Positions 43,476 through 51,769 of a stretch of 64,000 nt of DNA are shown here, piece after piece (within the stretch, counting starts at the first letter, position 1; each line of letters starts with the position of its first letter). Under the pieces are notes generated by a model. The model was given only the letters and a program-made list of their open reading frames with translations, was not told where the DNA came from and made no database searches. The position numbers and the translations under genes were made by a program. Where the stretch lies: assembly GCA_028823995.1 (NCBI GenBank), contig JAPPFD010000021.1, forward strand, positions 1 through 64,000, given 5' to 3'. This DNA comes from a bacterium (GTDB taxonomy: Bacteria; Actinomycetota; Acidimicrobiia; Spongiisociales; ZC4RG35).

Positions 43476-44672
43476 TTAAGGCCGCACCACCGTCCCCGCC
43501 TGTATGACCGTTCGTTCGGGATCCCACAGCACCTCCGGCCTCTGGTAAGGGTTGCCCGCCAACACCACCAGGTCGGCGGTGGCGCCCACCTCTATGACGC
43601 CCAGGTCGGGGCGGCGGATTATCTCGGCATTCACGGAGGTGGCGGCACGGAGCATCTCCCCCACCTCCATGACCTCGCTGCGGACGCGGAAATCGAAGAG
43701 TTGTTCGTCCTCGAGGTCTCCGATCAGGTCGGTGCCCATTCCCACCCGGACCCCGGCACTCCGGGCGATCTCCAAGGATGCGATGCCCGCTTCGACCACT
43801 TCCAGGTTCTTGCGTTGAGACTCGAGGGGTTGGCCCAGGTCCTCTCCCCTTCGCTTCATGGCTTCGTAGCAGATCAAGGTGGGCACCAGATAGGCGCCCC
43901 GTTCCGCCATCAGCGCGGCGGCCTCGGGGTCCAGCAGGTTGCCGTGTTCGATGGTTCTCACCCCGTTCCCCACCGCGTGAGTGATGGCTTCGGGTGAGTA
44001 AGCGTGGGCAGCCACATACGAGTCGAGCCTGGCTGCCTCCGCGCAGACCGCCCGAACCTCTTCTGCGTCATACTGGACCTGGCGAATCGGATCGGTTGGG
44101 GACATCACTCCTCCCGATGCGAAGATCTTTATGGCATGGGCGCCGGTACGGATCCTCTCCCGTACCGCCCGGCGAAGATTGTCGGGACCGTCCACCACCT
44201 CGCTCAGATAGCCGCAGGTGTGCTCGGCGAATATGTGGGCGGGGCGGGGATCGCCGTGACCGCCGGTCTGGGTGAGCCCCGGGCCGGTGTAGAGGTAGCG
44301 CGGCCCGCTCATGAGTCCTTCTTCAAGCGCCATGCGCAGCCCTATGTCGCCCCCCGACGGGTCCCGCACGGTTGTGAACCCTCTCTGGAGGGCCGCATCA
44401 AGCCTCCGGGCCGCCTTTTGAGCCACGTAGCTCATCGGAAGGCTCTCCAGCTTCATCATCTCGAAGTCGACGCCGTAAGCATGGAAGTGGGCGTCGATCA
44501 GGCCCGGGGTGATCAGGCGACCGCCGGCCCTGATGACGCGCGCCCCATCCGGTGGCGGACCGTCGAGCCCCACCACCACTCCTCGGTCGATGTGCACCGG
44601 GCGCTCCGCGGGGTCCCGAGAGACTCCGTCGAACACGAGGCCGTCGACCAGAGACAGCAAGGACTTTCCCAT
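43476..44672 (-). CDS. Amidohydrolase family protein
   Basis: A 398-residue metal-dependent hydrolase of the amidohydrolase superfamily. The metal motif is GLIDAHFHAYG, the carboxylated-lysine region is AHAIKIFASGGV, and the further ligands lie in VAAHAYSPEAI, TIEHGNLL and GMGTDLIGD. Closest in style to imidazolonepropionase-like and prolidase-like members (Sgx9260 type) acting on peptides or amides. It is convergent with the operon's regulators, so not in that transcript, but may extend the same catabolic function. Confidence 0.86.
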   Translation of the reverse strand: MGKSLLSLVDGLVFDGVSRDPAERPVHIDRGVVVGLDGPPPDGARVIRAGGRLITPGLIDAHFHAYGVDFEMMKLESLPMSYVAQKAARRLDAALQRGFTTVRDPSGGDIGLRMALEEGLMSGPRYLYTGPGLTQTGGHGDPRPAHIFAEHTCGYLSEVVDGPDNLRRAVRERIRTGAHAIKIFASGGVMSPTDPIRQVQYDAEEVRAVCAEAARLDSYVAAHAYSPEAITHAVGNGVRTIEHGNLLDPEAAALMAERGAYLVPTLICYEAMKRRGEDLGQPLESQRKNLEVVEAGIASLEIARSAGVRVGMGTDLIGDLEDEQLFDFRVRSEVMEVGEMLRAATSVNAEIIRRPDLGVIEVGATADLVVLAGNPYQRPEVLWDPERTVIQAGTVVRP

Positions 44673-44760
44673 GGGGATAAAGGTAGCCGGAAGAAGCCCC
44701 GCAGACCCGCATACCGGGTCGAAGTCTTACTCTTGCAATTGGCGTAATCTCACAAAAGAG

Positions 44761-46230
44761 ATGACCATTCCCATCCAGCACGGCGTCCTGCTGACCGACC
44801 TCTACCAGTTGACCATGGCCCAGGTCTACTTCAGCCACGGGATCGCTGACTATGAGGCCCGCTTCGAGCACTACTTCCGCACCTACCCCTCCTATGGAGA
44901 GCATCGAGCCGGGTATTGTGTCTCGGCGGGCCTCGGGGCGCTGGCGGACCGCTTGGAGAGGTACCGCTACGGGGACCAGGAATTGGTCGCTCTGGCCCAC
45001 ATGCGCTCTGCATCGGGCGCGCCGCTCTTCGGAAAGGACTTCCTGGACTGGCTGGAAGCCAACGGGGACTTCCGCCGACTGACCCTGCGGGCCACGCCCG
45101 ACGGGCGGTTGGTCCATCCCCACACTCCGATCACCGTGGTGGAGGGACCGTTGGCCCTGGCCCAGTTGGTGGAGACCGCCCTGCTGAACCACCGCAACTT
45201 CGCCACCCTGGTGGCCACCAAGGCGGCCAGGATCAAGCAGGCCGCCCGGTCGGCGACCGTCCTGGAGTTCGGGATGCGCCGGGCGGCGGGACTGGGCGCC
45301 AACCTGGCCACCGAGTCCGCCCTGGTGGGAGGCGCGGACTTCTCCTCGAATGTGGGCGCGTCCCACAAGGTCGGCCTGCCCGCCAAAGGCACCCACGCCC
45401 ACTCTCTGGTCCAGGCATTCATGGCGTTGGGCGGCACGGAACTGGACGCCTTTCGGGCCTTTGCCCGGATCTATCCCGATGACTGCGTGCTGTTGGTTGA
45501 CACCATTGACACCCTGGAGTCGGGCATTCCCAATGCCGTCACAGTGTTCGAAGAGCTACGCACCAGAGGCCACCGACCGGCGGGGATTCGATTGGACTCC
45601 GGGGACCCGGCGACCCTGGCTCCGGCCGCCGTCCGGATGCTCGACAAAGCCGGTTTCGGGAATGTGCCCATCGTCCTGTCCGACCGCCTGGATGAGATGT
45701 CCATCTACCGGCTCGCAGAGAAACTGACCCGGGACGCAGAAGACCCCGACCGGATCATCGGGCGGCTGGTATTCGGAGTGGGGAGCCGGCTTGCAACCTC
45801 GCAAGGCGCGCCGTATCTCGACGGGGTGTTCAAGTTGACGGCGGTGCGCCAGGACCGTCGCTGGCGGCATGCATTCAAACGCACCGACGACCTGGCCAAG
45901 TCGGCGCCGCCCGGCCGCAAAAGCCTGTGGCGCCTTTACGGAGACGAGGGGTACGCCCGAGGGGACATGGTGACCCTGGAGGGCGAGGTGCCCGACCGGG
46001 AAGGGACGGCTCCTCCCGAGCTTCTACTTGAAGACGCCTGGAGAGAGGGGAGGCTCTCCGGAGAGGAGGGCCTCCACGCGGCCCGGGCCAGACGGCGAGC
46101 AGACATGGCCCGCCTCCCGCCCGCCTGCTTGGACTTGGTGGATCCCGAGCCCTATCCGGTGGTCCGAAGTCCCGGGCTGCGGGCGCTGTCCGACCGGGTG
46201 CTGGCGGCGGTGATGATCGGCGAGGGCTGA
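44761..46230 (+). CDS. pncB: Nicotinate phosphoribosyltransferase
   Basis: A 489-residue enzyme making nicotinate mononucleotide from nicotinate, PRPP and ATP. The N-terminal GVLLTDLYQLTMAQVYF is the family signature, SNVGASHKVGLPAKGTHAHS carries the catalytic histidines and KLTAVRQ closes the barrel. The ATG at 44761 is preferred to in-frame starts further upstream, which lie antisense to the amidohydrolase. With pncA it gives a full nicotinamide salvage route. TGATG couples it to the next gene. Confidence 0.93.
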   Translation: MTIPIQHGVLLTDLYQLTMAQVYFSHGIADYEARFEHYFRTYPSYGEHRAGYCVSAGLGALADRLERYRYGDQELVALAHMRSASGAPLFGKDFLDWLEANGDFRRLTLRATPDGRLVHPHTPITVVEGPLALAQLVETALLNHRNFATLVATKAARIKQAARSATVLEFGMRRAAGLGANLATESALVGGADFSSNVGASHKVGLPAKGTHAHSLVQAFMALGGTELDAFRAFARIYPDDCVLLVDTIDTLESGIPNAVTVFEELRTRGHRPAGIRLDSGDPATLAPAAVRMLDKAGFGNVPIVLSDRLDEMSIYRLAEKLTRDAEDPDRIIGRLVFGVGSRLATSQGAPYLDGVFKLTAVRQDRRWRHAFKRTDDLAKSAPPGRKSLWRLYGDEGYARGDMVTLEGEVPDREGTAPPELLLEDAWREGRLSGEEGLHAARARRRADMARLPPACLDLVDPEPYPVVRSPGLRALSDRVLAAVMIGEG

Positions 46231-46613
46231 TGCCTGTCGAGGACATGCTGCAGCTGTGGTTACCCCTAGGGGCCCTGGCGGCAAGCGCCTTCATTGCCCT
46301 GGCCACCAGGATCCTGAAGCGTCGCCGTCCCCGGCGCCGGTCGATGAAAGGCCTCGAGCCCGGGGTTTCCCTGTTCACTTCAGAACGGTGTCCGGGGTGT
46401 GACCCGGTGCGCTCGCGCCTGATCGAGGTGCTGGGCGCCGAGGGGTTCCGGGAGATCAAGTGGACGGAGCAGCCCGATCTCTTCGTGACCCACACGGTCG
46501 ATCGCGTGCCCACCACGGCCGCGGTGGACGGAAGCGGTGACGCCCTCGTCTGGGAGGGAATGCCCCCCATCCGGCTGGTCCAACGGTGGAGGTCCTTTGT
46601 TAACCAGCACTGA
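46230..46613 (+). CDS. Membrane-anchored thioredoxin/glutaredoxin-like protein
   Basis: A 127-residue protein. An N-terminal helix (LQLWLPLGALAASAFIALATRIL) is followed by Arg/Lys clusters, so the rest is cytoplasmic. The redox-type motif CPGC (Cys54, Cys57) sits in SLFTSERCPGCDPVRSRLIE, followed by a short thioredoxin-like domain with the conserved cis-proline segment VPTTAAVDG. Probably a thiol oxidoreductase or metal-binding protein. Start codon overlaps the pncB stop. Confidence 0.75.
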   Translation: MPVEDMLQLWLPLGALAASAFIALATRILKRRRPRRRSMKGLEPGVSLFTSERCPGCDPVRSRLIEVLGAEGFREIKWTEQPDLFVTHTVDRVPTTAAVDGSGDALVWEGMPPIRLVQRWRSFVNQH

Positions 46614-46634
46614 CGCCTTAAAGTTGGTGAGGTT

Positions 46635-46868
46635 ATGGCGCCCACTTGCTATCGGTGTGGAAGAGCGGCCGCGTCGTGGATGGCGATCGACTACCAGAAT
46701 CGTCGGGTCTGGCTATGGGACATTGGCATCACCGCCCAAGAGGGCGCGTTCTCGGCCGTCTGCCGTCATCATGCCGACCGCCTCGTCCCTCCCATAAAAT
46801 GGACGCTATTCGACCGTCGCAACGTCACCGAGATGTTCCAGTCCTCCAAGGAAACGGGAGTCGCCTGA
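46635..46868 (+). CDS. DUF3499-like zinc-binding small protein
   Basis: A 77-residue protein. CYRCGRAAASWMAIDY at the start and CRHHADRLVPP in the middle form a Cys/His metal site resembling the actinobacterial DUF3499 proteins, which lie next to manB in mycobacteria. Here manB is two genes downstream, so the context agrees. Function unknown. Confidence 0.7.
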   Translation: MAPTCYRCGRAAASWMAIDYQNRRVWLWDIGITAQEGAFSAVCRHHADRLVPPIKWTLFDRRNVTEMFQSSKETGVA

Positions 46869-46905
46869 GGAGCGGCGCACCGGGCCGACGCCCTCCGCAT
46901 CCTCG

Positions 46906-49239
46906 ATGATCCGTCTCTCCAGGTTTTGGTACCCGGGTTGGGTGCTGGCGGTCCTGTCCCTGATGGTCCTGGCTGTGCTCAGCCCGCATCTGCTGTTCGT
47001 GGAGAACACTCCGTCCGGCGGCGACATGGGGGCCCATGTCTTGGGACCGGCCGCCATGCGGGATGTGCTGCTGCCCTCCGGACGCCTACTGGGCTGGTCC
47101 AACGCCTGGTTCGCAGGATTCCCCCTTTACTACTTCTACTTCCCCCTCCCGTCCATGGTCATCGTGCTACTGGACGTCTTCCTTCCCTACGGGGTGGCAT
47201 TCAAGCTGGTGACGGTGGGAGGTCTCCTTCTCCTTCCCCCGGCGGTCTACTTCCTGACCCGCTCCCTGGACTTCTCCCGGCTGATAGCCCTGACGACCGC
47301 CGCCGGAGGCACGGTGTATGCCCTGATGGAGAGTTTCAGCATCTACGGGGGAAACGTGGCCTCCACTCTGGCCGGGGAGTTCACCTATAGCTGGTCGTTC
47401 AGCCTGGGGTTCATCTACCTGGGTCTTCTGATCCGGGTGATCGAGGGCGAGTCGCGCCTGCTTCCCGCCACCGCGGCGGTGTTCTGCGTGACGGTGCTCT
47501 GCCATCTGCTGACCACCTTGCTGCTGGTGATCGGGACTCTGGGGTTCCTGGCGCTCAGGAAGGCCCGCCGTCCTTTGATAGCCGCCTCGGCGTGGGCATT
47601 CGCTCTCACCGGTTTCTGGTCCGTCCCCTTCCTGGCCAACCTGGCGTACAGTTCCGACCTGGCCTGGAGCCCCCTCACCCGGTGGCGAGAGTTCTTCCCG
47701 GTGGAGATCTGGGTGTTGCTCCCGCTGTCCCTGGCCGGTTTGATCTGGTCGCTCCGCCGCGCCTGGCGCATCGGGGAGACCTGGAAGATCGTGCCGCTAC
47801 TGATAACCACGGTGGCGCCCATCGTCTATTACCCCCTGCCCATCCGTCTCACCAGCCAGTTCCCTGATTTTTTCCTGGACGAACGGTGGAAGCTGTACAA
47901 CGGGAGGTTGCTTCCCTACTGGTATTTCGGCGTTATTTTCTTCGCCATGCTGGCGGTGGGCGCTCTGCTGTTGGTAGTTGCCCGACGCCTTCCCCGCCTG
48001 TCCTCACCGGCCGCGGCAACGGCGGCCAGCATCGGCACCGGAGCGCTTCTCGCTTCCGTGCTCATCCCCTCGGGGGCCTCAGACGCAAAGTGGCCGATCA
48101 TCCTCGGTGTTGTGGTGGCGGTCGTCCTGGGGGGGACTGTCCTATACGTTCGTCGGCAGCCACTGGCCACCAGAAGACTGCTGGCCACTATCGCCGCTCT
48201 GGGAGTGGGCGCCGGATCCCTGGCCGGGGTGTCCTACCTGGCGGGCTGGTCGAGATGGAACTACTCGGGGTATGAAGCCAAGGCCCACTGGGACGAGTAT
48301 CGGGAAATGAACGCGCTGGTGGCAGGGCTTCCGCCCGGCCGAGTGCTGTGGGAGAACAATCGCGACCTGGACAGGTACGGAACCCCCATGGCTCCCATGC
48401 TCATCCCCTACTGGTCGGAGTGGAGCCACCCCTCCATGGAAGGCCTTTTCTTCGAGTCCTCCCTCAGCATGCCCTTCATCTTCATCACCATCTCCGAGAT
48501 GAGCAAACAAGGCTCCAACCCGGTGCCGGGACTGTCGTACCACAATCTGTCCATGCACCGGGGACTGGAACACCTCCGAATGTTCGGCGTGCGCTACTAC
48601 ATCTCCTTCACTCCCGAGGCGACCGAAGAGGCCCGCAAGGTACCGCAGTTGGAGGAACTGGGGGTGGCGGGGCCCTTCCACGTCTTCGAGGCGCCACCCA
48701 GCCCGCTGGTGGAGGTGGCCGGCTTCCAGCCGTCGAGATTCGAAGAGAGTCCGGAAGGCGAGCCCGACTTCTTCAATTTCTCCCTGGCCTGGTTCGAGAG
48801 GCTCGACCTGGCGGACCTGTGGGTGGTGGCGGAGGGACCGCCCGGCTCCGAATGGCGGGCTGTGTCCAGCCCTTCCGAAGTCCGCCCTGTGGTCCTTCCC
48901 AACCGGGAGGGAGCGGTGGGCGACGTCATTGTGGAAGATCACCGCATCTCGTTTTCAACAGACGCGGTGGGATTCCCCCATCTGGTGAAGGTGTCCTACT
49001 TCCCCAACTGGAAGGCAACCGGCGCCGACGGCCCCTATCTGGTCGCCCCCTCCCTGATGCTGGTCATTCCCACCGAATCGGAGGTTGTAATCGAATTCCA
49101 AAACACCTGGGCCGAATGGCTGGGTTGGGCGCTGACGCTGGGGGGACTTGCCGCCCTGACGGTTCCTCGCTGGAGAAGCCGGTTGAGCGAGGTGGCGATG
49201 GCGCGCCCCCGCCGGAGCCGGAGAGGAGCAGTGCCGTAG
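46906..49239 (+). CDS. Large GT-C-like membrane protein (6-pyruvoyl-tetrahydropterin-synthase-related family)
   Basis: A 777-residue integral membrane protein with about a dozen hydrophobic helices in its first two thirds and a hydrophilic periplasmic domain after about residue 460. The first external loop carries SGGDMGAH and the second YYFYFPLP, as in GT-C glycosyltransferases that use polyprenyl-phosphate sugars. It matches the 'PTPS-related' membrane family, whose name is historical. Lying directly before manB and a mannose/glucose-phosphate isomerase, it could transfer mannose or a related sugar to a cell-envelope acceptor; this is inference. Confidence 0.78.
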   Translation: MIRLSRFWYPGWVLAVLSLMVLAVLSPHLLFVENTPSGGDMGAHVLGPAAMRDVLLPSGRLLGWSNAWFAGFPLYYFYFPLPSMVIVLLDVFLPYGVAFKLVTVGGLLLLPPAVYFLTRSLDFSRLIALTTAAGGTVYALMESFSIYGGNVASTLAGEFTYSWSFSLGFIYLGLLIRVIEGESRLLPATAAVFCVTVLCHLLTTLLLVIGTLGFLALRKARRPLIAASAWAFALTGFWSVPFLANLAYSSDLAWSPLTRWREFFPVEIWVLLPLSLAGLIWSLRRAWRIGETWKIVPLLITTVAPIVYYPLPIRLTSQFPDFFLDERWKLYNGRLLPYWYFGVIFFAMLAVGALLLVVARRLPRLSSPAAATAASIGTGALLASVLIPSGASDAKWPIILGVVVAVVLGGTVLYVRRQPLATRRLLATIAALGVGAGSLAGVSYLAGWSRWNYSGYEAKAHWDEYREMNALVAGLPPGRVLWENNRDLDRYGTPMAPMLIPYWSEWSHPSMEGLFFESSLSMPFIFITISEMSKQGSNPVPGLSYHNLSMHRGLEHLRMFGVRYYISFTPEATEEARKVPQLEELGVAGPFHVFEAPPSPLVEVAGFQPSRFEESPEGEPDFFNFSLAWFERLDLADLWVVAEGPPGSEWRAVSSPSEVRPVVLPNREGAVGDVIVEDHRISFSTDAVGFPHLVKVSYFPNWKATGADGPYLVAPSLMLVIPTESEVVIEFQNTWAEWLGWALTLGGLAALTVPRWRSRLSEVAMARPRRSRRGAVP

Positions 49240-50564
49240 AAGACCTGTTCAAGGCCTACGACATCAGGGGCGACACGGCCACCGGGGCCTTCACCCCCGA
49301 TCATGCCCGTCGGATCGGCGCCGCCTTCGGCCGTTTCGGCGGCGGTGGGACGGTGGCGGTGGGTCGGGATTGTCGAGAGAGTTCTCCCCTCCTGGCTTCC
49401 GCACTCATGGAGGGCATCGTGTCGACGGGGGCCGACGTCCTGGACCTGGGCCCGGTCGCCACAGAGGTGGTGTACTACGTTTCCGGAGCCGCCGAAGTGG
49501 CGGGCGCGGTCGTCACTGCCTCCCACAATCCTCCCCAATGGAACGGGATCAAACTGTGCATGCCGGGGGCCGTCCCGGTGGGCGCCGGCTCCGGACTGGA
49601 GGAGGTCCGCCGGATGGCGGCCCGGCCCGCACCTCCGGCCCCTCGCAGGGGAACGGTATCGGCGCGGGATGTAATCGAAGACTACGTGAACCACATTTTC
49701 TCCATCGTCAACCCCGAGTCGATCGCACCCCTCAGAGTGGTGGTGGACGGAGGGAACGGCATGGCGTCAACAGTGGTTGGCCCGGTGTTCTCTCGGCTGC
49801 CGATCTCCCTCACCGGTCTCTACCTGACTCCGGACGGCCGCTTCCCCAACCATCCTCCCGATCCGATAGACCCTGCCAACCTGGCTGATCTGGTGGCCAA
49901 GGTGGTCTCGATCGACGCCGACCTGGGGGTGGCCTTCGACGGCGATGCGGACCGGGCATTCTTCGTGGACAACCAGGGAGAACCCCTCTCAGGCAGTGCG
50001 GTCACCACCCTGATAGCCCGCTGGACACTGGCTTCCGCCCCGGGAGGCAGGGTGGTGCACAACCTGATCTGTTCCCGGTCGGTCCCCGACGCCATCTCCG
50101 CCGCAGGGGGCGTACCGGTCCGCTCCCGGGTAGGGCACTCATTCATGAAACAGATGATGGCGGAGACCGGCGCGGTGTTCGGAGGGGAGCACTCCGGCCA
50201 CTACTACTTCGCATCCCACTTCCGGGCAGACTCCGGCATGCTGGCGACGCTGGCGTTGATCCAGATCCTGTCGGGGACCGACAGCACCCTATCCGACCTC
50301 CATGCGGAAGTAACTCCCTACCATGCCTCCGGCGAGATCAACCTGGCGGTGGTCGATCGAGAGGGCTCCCTGGAAAAGGTGGCGGAGGCCTTCTCATCGG
50401 CGCGCCAAGACCGACTGGACGGGTTGACCGTCTCCTGGCCCGACCGCTGGTTCAATCTGCGCCCCTCCAACACCGAACCCTTCCTGCGCCTGAACGTGGA
50501 GGGTCCCGATCCCGCATCGGTGAATGGGCTCGCCGCCCGGGTGAAGAGCCTGGTGGAAACCTGA
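49236..50564 (+). CDS. manB: Phosphomannomutase/phosphoglucomutase
   Basis: A 442-residue alpha-D-phosphohexomutase interconverting hexose 6- and 1-phosphates. The N-terminal DLFKAYDIRG, the phosphoserine loop VTASHNPP (Ser96), the metal loop FDGDADR (235-240) and the C-terminal phosphate loop RPSNTEPFLRL are all present. No ATG, GTG or TTG lies in frame near the natural N-terminus; I place the start at GTA 49236, seven bases after GGAG at 49225-49228. It overlaps the stop of the membrane-protein gene by 4 bases. CTG at 49245 is an alternative. Confidence 0.88.
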   Translation, partial: VEDLFKAYDIRGDTATGAFTPDHARRIGAAFGRFGGGGTVAVGRDCRESSPLLASALMEGIVSTGADVLDLGPVATEVVYYVSGAAEVAGAVVTASHNPPQWNGIKLCMPGAVPVGAGSGLEEVRRMAARPAPPAPRRGTVSARDVIEDYVNHIFSIVNPESIAPLRVVVDGGNGMASTVVGPVFSRLPISLTGLYLTPDGRFPNHPPDPIDPANLADLVAKVVSIDADLGVAFDGDADRAFFVDNQGEPLSGSAVTTLIARWTLASAPGGRVVHNLICSRSVPDAISAAGGVPVRSRVGHSFMKQMMAETGAVFGGEHSGHYYFASHFRADSGMLATLALIQILSGTDSTLSDLHAEVTPYHASGEINLAVVDREGSLEKVAEAFSSARQDRLDGLTVSWPDRWFNLRPSNTEPFLRLNVEGPDPASVNGLAARVKSLVET

Positions 50565-50565
50565 G

Positions 50566-50730
50566 GTGGCCTTGATCGACCCTGACCTCCTCTCCATCCT
50601 CGCCTGCCCTCGTTGCCGGGGAGAAGTGCTCCCGGTCGACGCCGAACGGTCGCTTCACTGCTCCGAATGTGACGCCTCCTACTTGATAAACCAGGACGGG
50701 GTTCCCATAATGACGGTGGAAGATGACTGA
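50566..50730 (+). CDS. Trm112-family zinc-finger protein
   Basis: A 54-residue protein in frame from GTG 50566 to TGA 50728-50730. It has two metal-binding Cys pairs, CPRC (residues 14-17) and CSEC (32-35), then ASYLINQDGVPIM, the standard Trm112/YcaR layout. Trm112 proteins activate methyltransferases in other organisms. In mycobacteria an equivalent small gene lies between manB and the isomerase, as here. It overlaps the next start by 8 bases. Confidence 0.85.
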   Translation: MALIDPDLLSILACPRCRGEVLPVDAERSLHCSECDASYLINQDGVPIMTVEDD

Positions 50731-51769
50731 AAACCTCTCCGGGTTGGCGGAGATGAGATCCCAGATGGCCGCTCTCGGGGCGCAACTGCGCTGGGGAGCG
50801 GACCTCGGCCTCCCGGTGGGGGGCGATCCCGAGGGAGACATCCTGGTGTGCGGGATGGGGGGATCGGGGATTACCGGTGACTTCCTGGCTGCGGTGGCTG
50901 CCGCCGAAGGAAGGCGGACCTCGGTCCACAAGAGTTACGGGCTGCCCGGATGGGCGGCCCGGGAGAAGCCCTCAGTGACGGTGGTCTCCTACTCGGGCGA
51001 CACCGCCGAGGCTCTCTCCTCCTGGGGGAGGGCCCGGGAACTGGGGCTTTCGGTGACAGCCGTCACCTCCGGGGGAGAACTGGGAGAGAAGGCGGCCAGG
51101 GCGGGCCACCGGGTGGTGATGGTCCCGGATGGTTACCAACCGCGCTCGGCCCTGGGTTACGGCCTCTCCGCGGTTCTCAGAGTGGCCGCCGCGGCGGGAG
51201 CCATCGGCGATCCGCGGCCCTCTCTGGAGGAGGCGGCGTCGATCGCCGACGGCCTCTCCGGACCCGAAGGAGGCGGGATGGCACTCGCCTCGGATCTGGC
51301 CGCCGCCATGGCCGGAAGGATGGTGGGGATCTATGGATCGTCCCCTCTCACCGCAGTGGCGGCCCAACGTTGGAAGACCCAGGTCAACGAGAACGCCAAG
51401 CGCACCGCCTTCTGGGCGGCCATGCCCGAGGCCACCCATAACGAGATCACGGGTTGGGACTTCCCCGCCGGGCTCGCCAACAGTCGCGTGGGACTCCTGG
51501 CGCTCAGGGACCGGGACGACCATCCCGGCGTCTCCAGTCGCTTCGGACACCTGGAGGCGCTCACCGCCGATCGGGTCTCCTGGGCCGGAGAGGTCTGGGC
51601 CCAGGGTTCTTCGCCCCTGGCCCGGCTGATGAGCCTGGTGGCTGTGGGCGACCTCTTCTCCCTGGAGTTGGCTCGTCTCGCCGGCGCGGACCCCATGCGA
51701 GTAGAGTTGATCGATCGTCTCAAGGAGAGAATGACGCCTCCCCCCGACAGCAGCCCCCGTGCCTTCTGA
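50723..51769 (+). CDS. SIS-domain phosphoglucose/phosphomannose isomerase
   Basis: A 348-residue bifunctional sugar-phosphate isomerase. The first SIS domain has GDILVCGMGGSGITGDFLA and VVSYSGDTAEAL; the second has VGIYGSSPLTAVAAQRWKTQVNEN with conserved Glu and His (ATHNEITGW). It converts fructose 6-phosphate to mannose or glucose 6-phosphate and so feeds the mutase upstream. Cotranscribed with manB and overlapping ahcY by 11 bases. Confidence 0.88.
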   Translation: MTENLSGLAEMRSQMAALGAQLRWGADLGLPVGGDPEGDILVCGMGGSGITGDFLAAVAAAEGRRTSVHKSYGLPGWAAREKPSVTVVSYSGDTAEALSSWGRARELGLSVTAVTSGGELGEKAARAGHRVVMVPDGYQPRSALGYGLSAVLRVAAAAGAIGDPRPSLEEAASIADGLSGPEGGGMALASDLAAAMAGRMVGIYGSSPLTAVAAQRWKTQVNENAKRTAFWAAMPEATHNEITGWDFPAGLANSRVGLLALRDRDDHPGVSSRFGHLEALTADRVSWAGEVWAQGSSPLARLMSLVAVGDLFSLELARLAGADPMRVELIDRLKERMTPPPDSSPRAF

